A model generated the notes under the pieces. That model was not told the origin of the DNA, searched no databases, and was given only the letters and a program-made list of their open reading frames with translations. The translations under genes and the position numbers were made by a program. Below are positions 9,254 to 17,055 of a stretch of 64,000 nucleotides of DNA, one piece after another. Source of the DNA: an uncultured Armatimonadota bacterium (GTDB lineage: Bacteria; Armatimonadota; Fimbriimonadia; Fimbriimonadales; Fimbriimonadaceae); NCBI GenBank assembly GCA_903833215.1, contig CAILEM010000082.1:46975-110974 (forward strand), written 5' to 3'. Position 1 is the first letter of the stretch; the number at the start of each line of letters is the position of its first letter.

Positions 9254-10972
9254 ATGAGAACTCGATCGACCTTTGCCTCTGCTGTGTTCGGCGCTTCCCT
9301 TCTGATTGGGCACGCCTACGCCCAAGTTCCCTACCCAGATCGCCTCAAGTGGTGGGCCGATGCGCGTTTTGGCATGTTCATTCATTGGGGTCCGGTCAGC
9401 CTGAAGGAGACCGAGATCAGTTGGTCGCGGGCCAATACGAATCCGAAGTGCCCGAACCAGGGCCCTATCTCTGCTGAGGAGTACGACAACCTCTACAAGC
9501 GGTTCAACCCAACTCAGTTCAATGCCAAGGAGTGGGTGCGCATCGCCCAGAAGGCGGGAATGAAGTACATCGTGCTCACGGCGAAGCACTGCGACGGGTT
9601 CCTGCTGTGGAATTCAAAAGTATCCGACTACAACATCATGCACACGCCGTTCAAGCGGGACGTTTGTGCCGAGCTTGCAAAAGCCGCCCACGAGGCGGGC
9701 ATGCGCCTCGGTTGGTACTTCTCACCGATGGATTGGAAGGATCCCGACTGCCGAAATGCAGGCAATGCTGCGTTCGTCAAACGCATGCAAGCTGAGATCC
9801 GCGAGTTGCTCTCCAATTACGGGAAGATCGACCTGCTTTGGTTTGACTATGACGGCCGAGATGCAGTTTGGGAGCCGAAGTCTACCTATGCCCTCGTGAA
9901 GAAGCTTCAACCCAAGATCGTGATCAACAACCGTCTGGATCTCGGTCCAGGCAAAGAGGCGGGATCGCCTTTGAATATTGCACCCAATGCCGACTACTTC
10001 ACCCCCGAGCAGTGGATCGGCAGCTTCAATGACCAGCGACCCTGGGAATCGTGCATGACGATGTCACAGAAGGCGCAATGGTCATGGGCTGGCGAAGCGG
10101 ACAAATCCAAACCGCTCAATTCGATTTTGGATATGCTTACCGGCTGCGCCGGAGGTGATGGCAACGTCCTCCTCGACGTCGGACCGAAACCGGACGGGCG
10201 AATTGGGACGCCTCAGTTGCAGCGACTGAAGGAGCTTGGTGTCTGGTGGTCCAAATTCGGAAATACGATCCGCGGCACACGGGGAGGACCGTACTTGCCT
10301 GGTGAATACGGCACGTCCACCCGCAAGGGCAACACGGTGTTTCTGCATGTCCACGATTGGGGAACTGGAGTCTTGCACCTTCCTCCTTTTCCCGCAAAGG
10401 TAGTACGTAGCCGGGTTTTGACCGGTGGCACTGCCAAGGTTAGCCAGTCGACATCGGGGATCACCATTAGCTTGCCTGCCTCGAATAGAGCGCCCTTCGA
10501 CACGATCATTGCGCTTGACCTAGATCGGAGTGCTCTTAAGCTTCCTCCAATGCAGGTGCCCGCCGCAAAGTCTCTATCCTTGGGTGCGAAGGCAACCGCC
10601 TCAAACGTGTATCAGGGCCAAGGAGAGTTTGGGCCGGACAAAGCAATCGACGGAAAACTCGACACGCGCTGGGCGACCGACAACGGCACCCACCAAGCCT
10701 GGCTTGAAGTCGACCTCGGCAAGCCGCGTGCGTTTGACCACGTATCGATCGTTCAAGCGTATCCAGAACTCAAGCGAATCCGCCGATTCGCGATTGAGTA
10801 TTGGACGGGTGACGTGTGGAAAGTGGCGTTCAATGGCGGCGACCCAGGAGCAAAGTTGGTTGTGAGTTTCCCACCCGTCACTGCCCAAAAGGTACGTCTG
10901 AATATCCTGAATGCAACCGAAGGTCCAACGATCTGGGAGTTCAAAGTCTTCGCTCCCGAAGCGATCAAGTGA
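9254..10972 (+). CDS. GH29 alpha-L-fucosidase with C-terminal F5/8 type C (CBM32-like) domain
   Basis: A 572-residue secreted fucosidase. It has an N-terminal signal peptide (residues 1-23, ending HAYAQ), a GH29 barrel with GMFIHWGPVS, TAKHCDGFLLW and nucleophile Asp198 in LLWFDYDG, then a C-terminal beta-sandwich from about residue 438. That module carries discoidin-type signatures (ATASNVYQG...FGPDKAIDGKLDTRWATDNG, WLEVDLGKP), expected to bind galactose- or fucose-containing glycans. It is a paralogue of the single-domain GH29 at 6533. Together with GH95 and GH78 downstream it indicates use of fucosylated polysaccharide. A cluster of GC-rich repeats follows. Confidence 0.92.
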   Translation: MRTRSTFASAVFGASLLIGHAYAQVPYPDRLKWWADARFGMFIHWGPVSLKETEISWSRANTNPKCPNQGPISAEEYDNLYKRFNPTQFNAKEWVRIAQKAGMKYIVLTAKHCDGFLLWNSKVSDYNIMHTPFKRDVCAELAKAAHEAGMRLGWYFSPMDWKDPDCRNAGNAAFVKRMQAEIRELLSNYGKIDLLWFDYDGRDAVWEPKSTYALVKKLQPKIVINNRLDLGPGKEAGSPLNIAPNADYFTPEQWIGSFNDQRPWESCMTMSQKAQWSWAGEADKSKPLNSILDMLTGCAGGDGNVLLDVGPKPDGRIGTPQLQRLKELGVWWSKFGNTIRGTRGGPYLPGEYGTSTRKGNTVFLHVHDWGTGVLHLPPFPAKVVRSRVLTGGTAKVSQSTSGITISLPASNRAPFDTIIALDLDRSALKLPPMQVPAAKSLSLGAKATASNVYQGQGEFGPDKAIDGKLDTRWATDNGTHQAWLEVDLGKPRAFDHVSIVQAYPELKRIRRFAIEYWTGDVWKVAFNGGDPGAKLVVSFPPVTAQKVRLNILNATEGPTIWEFKVFAPEAIK

Positions 10973-10976
10973 CCGC

Positions 10977-11240
10977 GAGTCCCAGTTGGGCGACATTTGC
11001 CGGCCCAAGGCAATCACCCTAGCACTAGGGCGACGCAGGCACCGAGCCCCAACGGGGCGAAATATATCAGCCCAGTGGCAATCGCCCTGGGATTCGGGCG
11101 ACGCAAATATTGAGCCCCAGCGGGGCGACATATACCGGTCGGGGCATCGCCCCCGACCCTCCGGTTTACAATCGTCCGACAGTCGCTCAGTGATTGAACC
11201 GGAGCATTTGGGGCGTTGCCCTGCATGTATTTGTCGCACC
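10977..11240. repeat. Tandem GC-rich intergenic repeats
   Basis: Two tandem units of about 67 bp (11003-11069 and 11070-11137) share gcccar(t)ggcaatc.ccct, gggcgacgca and gagcccca.cggggcga.atata. A partial unit precedes them at about 10977. They are followed by the near-perfect hairpin GGTCGGGGC/GCCCCCGACC at 11137-11158 and by a tgtcgcacctccggcgc motif near 11231. Related hairpin and motif occur at 34264-34310, so these belong to a dispersed family. No gene is supported between 10973 and 11355. Confidence 0.75.
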
Positions 11241-11355
11241 TCCGGCGCTTTTGGATTGGGTTGACTTTAACCAGGCGTTCAGCCTGGGCTGGTATAGAAA
11301 AGCCCCGCTGGGGCTACCTGACCTTTTTCTGGGCGTAGACTGTGCGAAAACTCAG

Positions 11356-11410
11356 TCGAGATAATGGGATTCAAACCCACGACCTTCCCGATAACTATCG
11401 GGACGCTCCC
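11356..11410 (-). pseudogene. Degenerate tRNA-like fragment 1
   Basis: Read on the minus strand, this stretch matches the 3' half of the neighbouring tRNA-Ala (GGTCGTGGGTTTGAATCCCATTATCTC in pieces) but has a different anticodon arm (TCCCGATAGTTATCGGGA) and lacks the D arm and 5' acceptor strand. It is therefore a non-functional tRNA relic. The same altered arm recurs in the fragment at 11530-11596. Confidence 0.65.
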
Positions 11411-11428
11411 CTGGGCAGACTTAAAGTT

Positions 11429-11504
11429 TGGTGGAGATAATGGGATTCGAACCCACGACCTCTGCAGTGCGATTGCAGCGCTCTCCCAACTGAGCTACAT
11501 CCCC
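11429..11504 (-). tRNA. tRNA-Ala (anticodon CGC)
   Basis: On the minus strand it folds as a complete cloverleaf. The acceptor GGGGATG pairs with TATCTCC; the D arm is GCTC...GAGC; the anticodon arm CTGCA-ATCGCAC-TGCAG gives anticodon CGC; the T arm is GTGGG-TTCGAAT-CCCAT. Discriminator A is at 11432 and a genomically encoded CCA occupies 11431-11429. It should decode GCG alanine codons. It lies at the left edge of an accessory region and is flanked by two decayed copies. Confidence 0.93.
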
Positions 11505-11529
11505 ATATTTCGAGTTATTTATTTATACC

Positions 11530-11596
11530 GCGGAGGTCAGAACTCACGACCTTCCCGATTGCTATCGGGACGCTCTCCCAACTGAGCTACATCCCC
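11530..11596 (-). pseudogene. Degenerate tRNA-like fragment 2
   Basis: The 5' half is identical to the intact tRNA-Ala (GGGGATGTAGCTCAGTTGGGA...), but the anticodon arm is replaced by a 6-bp stem with a 6-nt loop (TCCCGA-TAGCAA-TCGGGA). The T arm is degraded (GTGAG-TTCTGAC) and the 3' acceptor strand does not pair. This is a tRNA relic or tRNA-derived repeat. It may mark old duplication or integration events next to the intact gene. Confidence 0.65.
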
Positions 11597-11713
11597 ACGG
11601 ACGACTTAACGATACCTTACCAATGAAGTCAAGATGGGGAAAACTTGAGGCGACGCTGGCAGACGCAATCTCGTCTTAAGGAGAAATTCGATCATGCAAT
11701 TGGAGAAAATGCT

Positions 11714-12607
11714 ATGACAGGGAGATCAGGCGTCGAGAGACAAATACGCGCAATTCATGAGGCGCTCGAGGGGAAGGACTTCGAGAACGTTGATGAAGCG
11801 AACGCTTACCTCGCCCAGCTGATGGCGTCGGGGGAGCCTATCGAGACAGATATTTCGAAACTCTCACCAGAACGGCGTGCTCAAGAGTTGGTCTACAGTG
11901 CCTTGGAAGCCGAGGACAGGAAGAAGCTTGAACTTGCCCGGGCCGCGCTCGAACTCGATCCTTTGTGCACGGACGCCCTCCTGATCCTTGCCCAGGACTA
12001 TGAAGATATCGAAGAAGCGCGCCCGCTTGTCGAAAGAGCGGTCGAGGCGGGGCGCAAGTCACTTCCTCCTGAGTATTTCTCTGATCCGCAATACCTTGGC
12101 AGGTTCTGGTCGATCATTGAAACGAGACCATTTATGCGGGCCCTCGCCTACGAGGCAGATATGTTCTACCTCCTAGGTGAACTCGAGAGGGCTATCGACG
12201 TGGGTTACGAAATGCTCGATTTGAACCCGAATGACAACCAGGGAGTCCGATACGACTTGGCGGTTTGGCTCGTCACGGCGGGCCAAGACGCCGAAGCCCT
12301 TGATCTCATGAATAGTTACGGGAACGACATTTCCGCCTCGTTCCCATACCTCAGGGCTCTCATAGCGTTTCGAGCCTCCGGAGATAACTCGCGTGCTAGA
12401 AAATTGCTAGGCAAAGCTTTCGACGCAAATCCCTATGTGTTGGACGTGATTCGTGAGGAAGAATTACCGGCGGCGCCAATGCATTACGGTGTGGGTGACT
12501 ACAGTGAGGCGGTCACGATCGCCCGGTCGCAGATCCCGCTCTGGGCCGAGAACGGCAAATTCGTTCAGTGGATGTCTCGGGCGGCTAACCGGCGTTATCC
12601 TTACTAA
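11714..12607 (+). CDS. TPR-like helical protein of unknown function
   Basis: About 297 residues, almost entirely helical and acidic. TPR-type patterns are visible (LARAALELDPLCTDALLILAQ; YLLGELERAIDVGYEMLDLNPNDNQGVRYDLAVWLVTAGQDAEALDLM). The organisation resembles bacterial relatives of the ST7 tetratricopeptide family, probably a scaffold or adaptor; no catalytic motif is seen. I prefer ATG 11714 to 11645 because GGAG lies 8-11 bp upstream and the longer N-terminus (MRRRWQTQSR) reads like leader sequence. It is the first gene after the tRNA cluster and probably monocistronic. Confidence 0.65.
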   Translation: MTGRSGVERQIRAIHEALEGKDFENVDEANAYLAQLMASGEPIETDISKLSPERRAQELVYSALEAEDRKKLELARAALELDPLCTDALLILAQDYEDIEEARPLVERAVEAGRKSLPPEYFSDPQYLGRFWSIIETRPFMRALAYEADMFYLLGELERAIDVGYEMLDLNPNDNQGVRYDLAVWLVTAGQDAEALDLMNSYGNDISASFPYLRALIAFRASGDNSRARKLLGKAFDANPYVLDVIREEELPAAPMHYGVGDYSEAVTIARSQIPLWAENGKFVQWMSRAANRRYPY

Positions 12608-12741
12608 CCAGGAAAGATTTGCAGTGACCTACCTGTTGACACGCCGACATGAACGACACAAAAGTCGATAGTGTCAGCCCCATTTGAACTTTGATCCGGC
12701 GATGGCCTCGACGCCCCCTTCCATAATGTGCGAGTAAGGCT

Positions 12742-14055
12742 ATGGGTAACGGCGATGCACTGGTAGCGTTTGGCGAATGGCTGGGCCGTTCGGATTGGAT
12801 GGAGGACTATCTTAGCTTCGAGGCTGAGTTTGCTGAGTTCTTCGAGGTTTTGACGGAGAGATCCTATGCGGAGATGTGGGACAGGTTGGACTTTCCCTAT
12901 TCGCAGTCGCTCTCCTCTGTGTATTTGGAGGGCTACCTCGCTAGCCAGGTCGAGGGAACGATTCTTAAGGAATTTCGCGAGAGTGGGTATGTCGAGCTCA
13001 GCCAAGGTCAGCTTGGTTTTCTAAGAGCGATCTGGAAATCGACTCCATCGATCTATGAGGTTCATGAGTCAGTCGGCGGGTCCCACATTATCCTAAAGGA
13101 TATGATTCGTGAAGGCGAGCTCATACGAGTCCAAGAACGCTCTGCCTCGGCGAGTCTTGCTACCTGGGATTTATTGCTTACTCGCGTGATTTCGGTTCAA
13201 GGGGTCACGCAAATCACTGGAGGGACGATCACCGTTCCCAGGGTGAGCTGGCCCTTCCTCTCTTCTGAGATAAAGCGTCAAATCAAAGTCCTCACGAAGG
13301 AACTACCCGCCGCAAAGCGTGGAGACGCGCGGTCGCTGGCAGAAATTCGCGAAGAAGTCGCCACGGAACTGAATTGGTACGCACTCGCGTCGTGGCTCGT
13401 TGCCGCCACCCCCCAATTTGAGAGCGTGCCAAGAATGCTCAATCGAGATCACGACGATATCGCGTTCGTGTCGCTCGCCTATCCGATCAAGGTCAATCCA
13501 GAAGTCATTTCTCAAGCGTTTGAAGACTCCGAAGACTTCTCCAACTCAGGCCTTAATGAGTGGACGTGGCTGATAGATATTCAGGGAGAGTCAATCGTCC
13601 ACGGGAGCCTTCGGATTGTCGGCGACCGCCTTCTCGCCGAATGCAACTCCGAAAACCGGGGAAAGCGACTGACCGAGCGCCTTTTCGAGTTACTGGGTGA
13701 GCACATCGGTACGCCTCTCAAACTAGAGACGTCTCTCGGACAAGCCTCTAAAATGGCGACGGAGCCAGTGCCAAGTCTGATGGAAACGCTTGGTCCCGAG
13801 GCGCGAGCTGAGCTTGCTGGGCAGATACAGAAGGTGTTGCTTGATCAGTATATGCGTACGATCGACAACGTCGTGCCCATGCTCGGCGCAAGCCCACGCG
13901 AACTCGTTCGAACGAAAGCTGGGCGCGAAAAGGTTGTCAATTGGCTGAAGCTTCTGGAAAACTCCCACGCGCACGCCCCGAAAGAACTCCATGGAGTGGA
14001 ATTCGATACCACGCCGCTGTGGAAGGAACTTGGCTTGCTAAAGTTTCGAACTTGA
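12742..14055 (+). CDS. Unknown protein, long paralogue of the gene at 15131
   Basis: A 437-residue cytosolic protein. Its first ~235 residues align with the shorter protein at 15131-15826: DALVAFGEWL against DALVAFEKWL, PSIYEVHESVGGSHIILKDMIREGE against ASIYEVAYSDSELGFILKDLIRGG, DLLLTRVI against DRLLTRVV, ELNWYALASWL against EMTWYTLSCWL. The extra C-terminal part ends in a block (SPRELVRTKAGREKVVNWLK then FDTTPLWKELGL) that reminds me of C-terminal regions of some SEC-C-motif-associated proteins; I hold this weakly. No catalytic residues are recognisable. The two paralogues bracket a HigBA-like pair. Confidence 0.6.
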   Translation: MGNGDALVAFGEWLGRSDWMEDYLSFEAEFAEFFEVLTERSYAEMWDRLDFPYSQSLSSVYLEGYLASQVEGTILKEFRESGYVELSQGQLGFLRAIWKSTPSIYEVHESVGGSHIILKDMIREGELIRVQERSASASLATWDLLLTRVISVQGVTQITGGTITVPRVSWPFLSSEIKRQIKVLTKELPAAKRGDARSLAEIREEVATELNWYALASWLVAATPQFESVPRMLNRDHDDIAFVSLAYPIKVNPEVISQAFEDSEDFSNSGLNEWTWLIDIQGESIVHGSLRIVGDRLLAECNSENRGKRLTERLFELLGEHIGTPLKLETSLGQASKMATEPVPSLMETLGPEARAELAGQIQKVLLDQYMRTIDNVVPMLGASPRELVRTKAGREKVVNWLKLLENSHAHAPKELHGVEFDTTPLWKELGLLKFRT

Positions 14056-14279
14056 TCCGCGGAGCAGCGCCGCCCCGAGGGTTCATGCGTCGTTTAGTGT
14101 AGGCGATGGAATTCTATTCGGGTTTGCTCATTACATGTGAATCATAAATTTGAAATACGATCTCACTATCATCGATTGAGTCCGGCAGGCACACCTGCGG
14201 ACTTATCCGTAAACTTGGACCGATTCATTACTTTTTCAGGCAGTAAGTGAAACTGCTCTACCTCTAGTTGGCGCATATC

Positions 14280-14672
14280 ATGGTATACAGACCATCGGTG
14301 GCCGAACTAACGGATTTGGTCTGGGTTGGGTCGAGCAAGAAAGACCTTAAGGAATTCCCCGAAGATGTCGTGGATGATGTTGGCTTTGCGCTTGAAACGG
14401 TACAGAGAGGGCAAAAACCTCCCGATGCGAAGGTGCTCCAAGGGTTCGGCGGTGCGAGCGTCCTAGAGATCGTTTCTGACTTCAAAACAGACACATTTCG
14501 GGCAGTTTACACAGTGAAGTTCGAAGGTCGGATTTATGTACTTCACTGCTTTCAGAAGAAGAGCACTCAGGGGAGCAAGACTCCTAAACTGCACCTTGAT
14601 CAAATCCAGAGGCGACTGAAACTGGCAAAGGAGATTCACGAAGAATGGCAAAGATCGCGAAGGAAGACGTAA
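14280..14672 (+). CDS. higB: HigB/RelE-superfamily toxin (phage Gp49-like)
   Basis: About 130 residues of the Gp49-like/HigB family, ribosome-dependent or translation-blocking mRNA interferases. Typical features are WVGSSKKDLKEFPEDV near the N-terminus, VLQGFGG.SVLEI in the middle, and the core strands FRAVYTVKFEGRIYVLHCFQKKS followed by a basic helix (LDQIQRRLKLAKEIHEEW). ATG 14280 replaces the upstream TTG (14268) because family members begin shortly before this point. It overlaps the antitoxin gene by 28 bp, the toxin-first order usual for higBA. Confidence 0.85.
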   Translation: MVYRPSVAELTDLVWVGSSKKDLKEFPEDVVDDVGFALETVQRGQKPPDAKVLQGFGGASVLEIVSDFKTDTFRAVYTVKFEGRIYVLHCFQKKSTQGSKTPKLHLDQIQRRLKLAKEIHEEWQRSRRKT

Positions 14673-15031
14673 ACGATATGAGCTTCGAAGTCGGCAGCGG
14701 AAACATCTATGCCGACCTAGGCTATCCCGACCCTGAAGAGATGGCGGCAAAAGCAGAACTGGTGCGTGTAATCGGATCAACGATCGAAGCTGTTGGCCTA
14801 AGCCAAACATTGGCGGCAAAGATGATGGGTGTCGATCAACCTACACTGTCCAAGCTGTTACGCGGGAGGGTGCGCAACTTCACGATCGACAGACTGAGCG
14901 GGATGCTCCGGTCTCTAGGTCGGAATGTGACAATCAACGTCGGGCCAATGGTAGTCCAGAGGACTGATGTGTCTGCTGACATCGAGCGTGGTCACGTTAA
15001 AGTGCAAAGCGACGAGTTGGCAGTCGCCTAG
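14645..15031 (+). CDS. higA: HigA-like XRE-family antitoxin
   Basis: A 128-residue protein with a helix-turn-helix domain at about residues 35-90 (IGSTIEAVGLSQTLAAKMMGVDQPTLSKLLRGRVRNFTIDRLSGML). The N-terminal SFEVGSGNIYADLGYPDPEEMAAKAELV block is typical of HTH antitoxins paired with Gp49-like toxins. It should neutralise the product of the gene at 14280 and autorepress the operon. Translation is coupled by the 28-bp overlap. Confidence 0.88.
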   Translation: MAKIAKEDVNDMSFEVGSGNIYADLGYPDPEEMAAKAELVRVIGSTIEAVGLSQTLAAKMMGVDQPTLSKLLRGRVRNFTIDRLSGMLRSLGRNVTINVGPMVVQRTDVSADIERGHVKVQSDELAVA

Positions 15032-15118
15032 CAATTTGGCAAGATTCACAAGTTCTCTCTCCTCCATGGCCAGCCGTCACTTTTGTAACGGCCACCTAAC
15101 GGCTGCGCAAAATCGTTG

Positions 15119-15124
15119 TAGAAT
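15119..15124 (+). promoter_or_regulatory. Putative -10 box for a near-leaderless mRNA (gene 15131)
   Basis: TAGAAT lies 6 nt before the ATG at 15131, which would put the transcription start at or next to the start codon. A near-identical arrangement (gttgtagaat then 5 nt then ATG) precedes the cyclase gene at 45775. No Shine-Dalgarno sequence is present. Confidence 0.4.
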
Positions 15125-15130
15125 TGAGCC

Positions 15131-15826
15131 ATGGAATCGTATTCGGATGCGCTGGTTGCATTTGAGAAATGGTTGGTTACTTCGCGTTGGCTCATGGACC
15201 GACTCGAATTCCAGCGCGATTTCGAGGGCGTGTTCCAGGGCGGAACCGGCAGGGCGTTTGACGACTGTCTCGCCAATCTTAGCGATGAAGCCAGGAAGAC
15301 GGTTGAGGCGTGCATGCTCGAGTTCTACATCTCGCGAAGACCGGTCAACGACATGCTGCGGGAGTTCACGCCGCAGGCGAGTCATGGTATGTCTTACCAG
15401 CAGTTGATGTACCTCCTCTCGCTTGGCCACGCCAAGGCCTCGATCTATGAGGTCGCCTATTCCGACTCCGAGCTCGGCTTCATTCTCAAGGACCTCATTC
15501 GTGGAGGTTCTCCGACCCAAATTCCGCATGGCGCGGCGTCGAAAGTTTTAGTCAAAGGGGACAGACTGTTGACCAGAGTGGTGAAGAACAAGATTGGGAT
15601 TGTGATCTCGGGTGGCTCCCTCGTGATTCCGCCACAATTGTGGCCCCACCTATCCGCCAAGATCGAGGGTCAGTTGGTGGCACGCAGGCATGAATCACCA
15701 ACCGAACAAGAGGTACGCGAAGATCTTGCCGAAGAAATGACCTGGTACACCCTCTCTTGCTGGCTCAACGCCTACTCCGGCCCGGGGGCGCCGCCACCAA
15801 AACTGATCGCCTTCGATCGAGGCTGA
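15131..15826 (+). CDS. Unknown protein, short paralogue of the gene at 12742
   Basis: A 231-residue protein homologous over its whole length to the N-terminal half of the 437-residue protein at 12742. It ends where the longer protein continues (KLIAFDRG-stop against RMLNRDHDD...). The other two frames downstream do not restore the missing C-terminal part, so it is either a natural single-domain version or a truncated duplicate. No family was recognised. It lies between the HigBA pair and the Fic gene. Confidence 0.55.
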   Translation: MESYSDALVAFEKWLVTSRWLMDRLEFQRDFEGVFQGGTGRAFDDCLANLSDEARKTVEACMLEFYISRRPVNDMLREFTPQASHGMSYQQLMYLLSLGHAKASIYEVAYSDSELGFILKDLIRGGSPTQIPHGAASKVLVKGDRLLTRVVKNKIGIVISGGSLVIPPQLWPHLSAKIEGQLVARRHESPTEQEVREDLAEEMTWYTLSCWLNAYSGPGAPPPKLIAFDRG

Positions 15827-15887
15827 TCGTGTTTTGCGACGATGCGAGATGAGGAAAACTCTCGTCGGTGATTTGATTGGGATCTCT

Positions 15888-15912
15888 ATTCGTATCATTT
15901 TTTGATACGAAT
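15888..15912. promoter_or_regulatory. Perfect palindrome upstream of fic, candidate operator
   Basis: ATTCGTATCA (15888-15897), five T residues, then TGATACGAAT (15903-15912): a perfect 10-bp inverted repeat with a 5-nt spacer, ending 24 bp before the preferred fic start. It is too AT-rich to be a strong terminator and is placed where an autorepressor would bind. The Fic protein has a winged-helix-like C-terminus that could bind it. Confidence 0.5.
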
Positions 15913-15936
15913 AATGAATATAATCGAATCATCGAT

Positions 15937-17055
15937 ATGGCTTACATCCATCAAAGACCCGACTGGCCACTCTATGAGTATGATCTGCGGGCTCTGATGC
16001 CCGCCCTCTCAAACGTACTTGTGCATCAAGGGAGACTCTTCGGTCGACTTGAGGCCCTGGGTTTTGACGACCTCCAAGATGCGAAACTCAACGCGATCGC
16101 CGCCGAGGTAGTGAAATCGAGTGAAATCGAGGGCGAGATGCTTGATGCGGAAGAGGTGCGTTCATCGGTGGCTTGGCGCCTTGGAATGAGTCTGGGAGGC
16201 GTGCCAAGCGGCGACCACTTCGTGGACGGCGTTGTTGAGATGGCTATGGATGCGAGTGAGCGTTCCGCAGCACGGCTCGACGAAGAAAGACTGTTCAATT
16301 GGCATGGTGCTCTTTTCCCAACCGGGAGGGGGGAATTCGGCCGGATTCGTGTTGGGCAATGGCGTGACGACGCAAACGGCCCGATGCAAGTTGTCTCAAG
16401 CGCCATGACACCGAAGGAGACCGTGCATTTCGAAGCTCCTGCCGCTGCTCTTCTTCCCCAGGAGATGCGCAAATTCCTGGATTGGTTTGAAAGTGGGGAC
16501 GAGGCCTCCGCCCTCCTGAAAGCTGGGATAGCGCATCTATGGTTTGTCACCATCCATCCATTCAGTGACGGTAATGGACGAATTGGGCGCGCGATTCTAG
16601 ACATGGCGCTGGCGCGAGCAGACAAGCGGCCCTACCGATGCTACAGTGTTTCAGCCCAAATTCGTAAGGAGCGGAAGTCGTACTACGATGCCCTCAAGAA
16701 AGCTCAGAGCGGGAACCTCGACTACACAGAGTGGTTAAGTTGGTATCTCGGCTGCCTAGATCGAGCGCTTGCTTCGGCTGTAGAAACTGTTTCGAGTGCA
16801 ATGTCTAGAAATCGCTTCTGGCAACTCCACAAGGACCAAGATTTGAATGAACGTCAACGCATCATCGTGTCTCGCATGCTCCTAGGAATCGAGGGAAAAA
16901 TGACGAAGCGCAAGTGGTCCGCAATGGGCAAATGCTCGCCGATGACGGCCTTCCGCGACATCGACGATTTGGTCCAGAAGGGCATTCTCGAAAGCGACGG
17001 CCAAGGTGGCAGAAGCGCTGCTTATGTGCTGATCAAGTCCGTCTGGGAGCACTAA
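15937..17055 (+). CDS. Fic family AMP-transferase with N-terminal inhibitory helix and C-terminal winged helix
   Basis: A Fic enzyme that transfers AMP (or a related group) to target hydroxyls. From ATG 15937 it has an N-terminal DUF4172-like block (YIHQRPDWPLYEYD), an inhibitory SSEIEG motif at residues 61-66 that matches S/T-xxx-E-G, and the complete active-site loop HPFSDGNGRIGR at 207-218. A C-terminal region (KRKWSAMGKCSPMTAFRDIDDLVQKGIL) looks like a winged helix. All catalytic residues are intact. ATG 15937 is preferred to the longer frame from 15877 because the conserved domain begins there and the upstream palindrome would otherwise be coding. It is self-inhibited in cis, so no separate antitoxin is expected. 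Confidence 0.88.
   Translation: MAYIHQRPDWPLYEYDLRALMPALSNVLVHQGRLFGRLEALGFDDLQDAKLNAIAAEVVKSSEIEGEMLDAEEVRSSVAWRLGMSLGGVPSGDHFVDGVVEMAMDASERSAARLDEERLFNWHGALFPTGRGEFGRIRVGQWRDDANGPMQVVSSAMTPKETVHFEAPAAALLPQEMRKFLDWFESGDEASALLKAGIAHLWFVTIHPFSDGNGRIGRAILDMALARADKRPYRCYSVSAQIRKERKSYYDALKKAQSGNLDYTEWLSWYLGCLDRALASAVETVSSAMSRNRFWQLHKDQDLNERQRIIVSRMLLGIEGKMTKRKWSAMGKCSPMTAFRDIDDLVQKGILESDGQGGRSAAYVLIKSVWEH

Noticed and set aside
11364..11585. 73-residue ORF (plus strand) resembling many annotated short proteins (NGIRTHDLCSAIAALSQLSY)
   Set aside because: It is the antisense translation of the tRNA-Ala and its relics, a well-known artefact.
15826..15910. Frameshift restoring the C-terminal half of the short paralogue
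   Set aside because: Neither alternative frame after the stop matches the C-terminal half of the 12742 protein.
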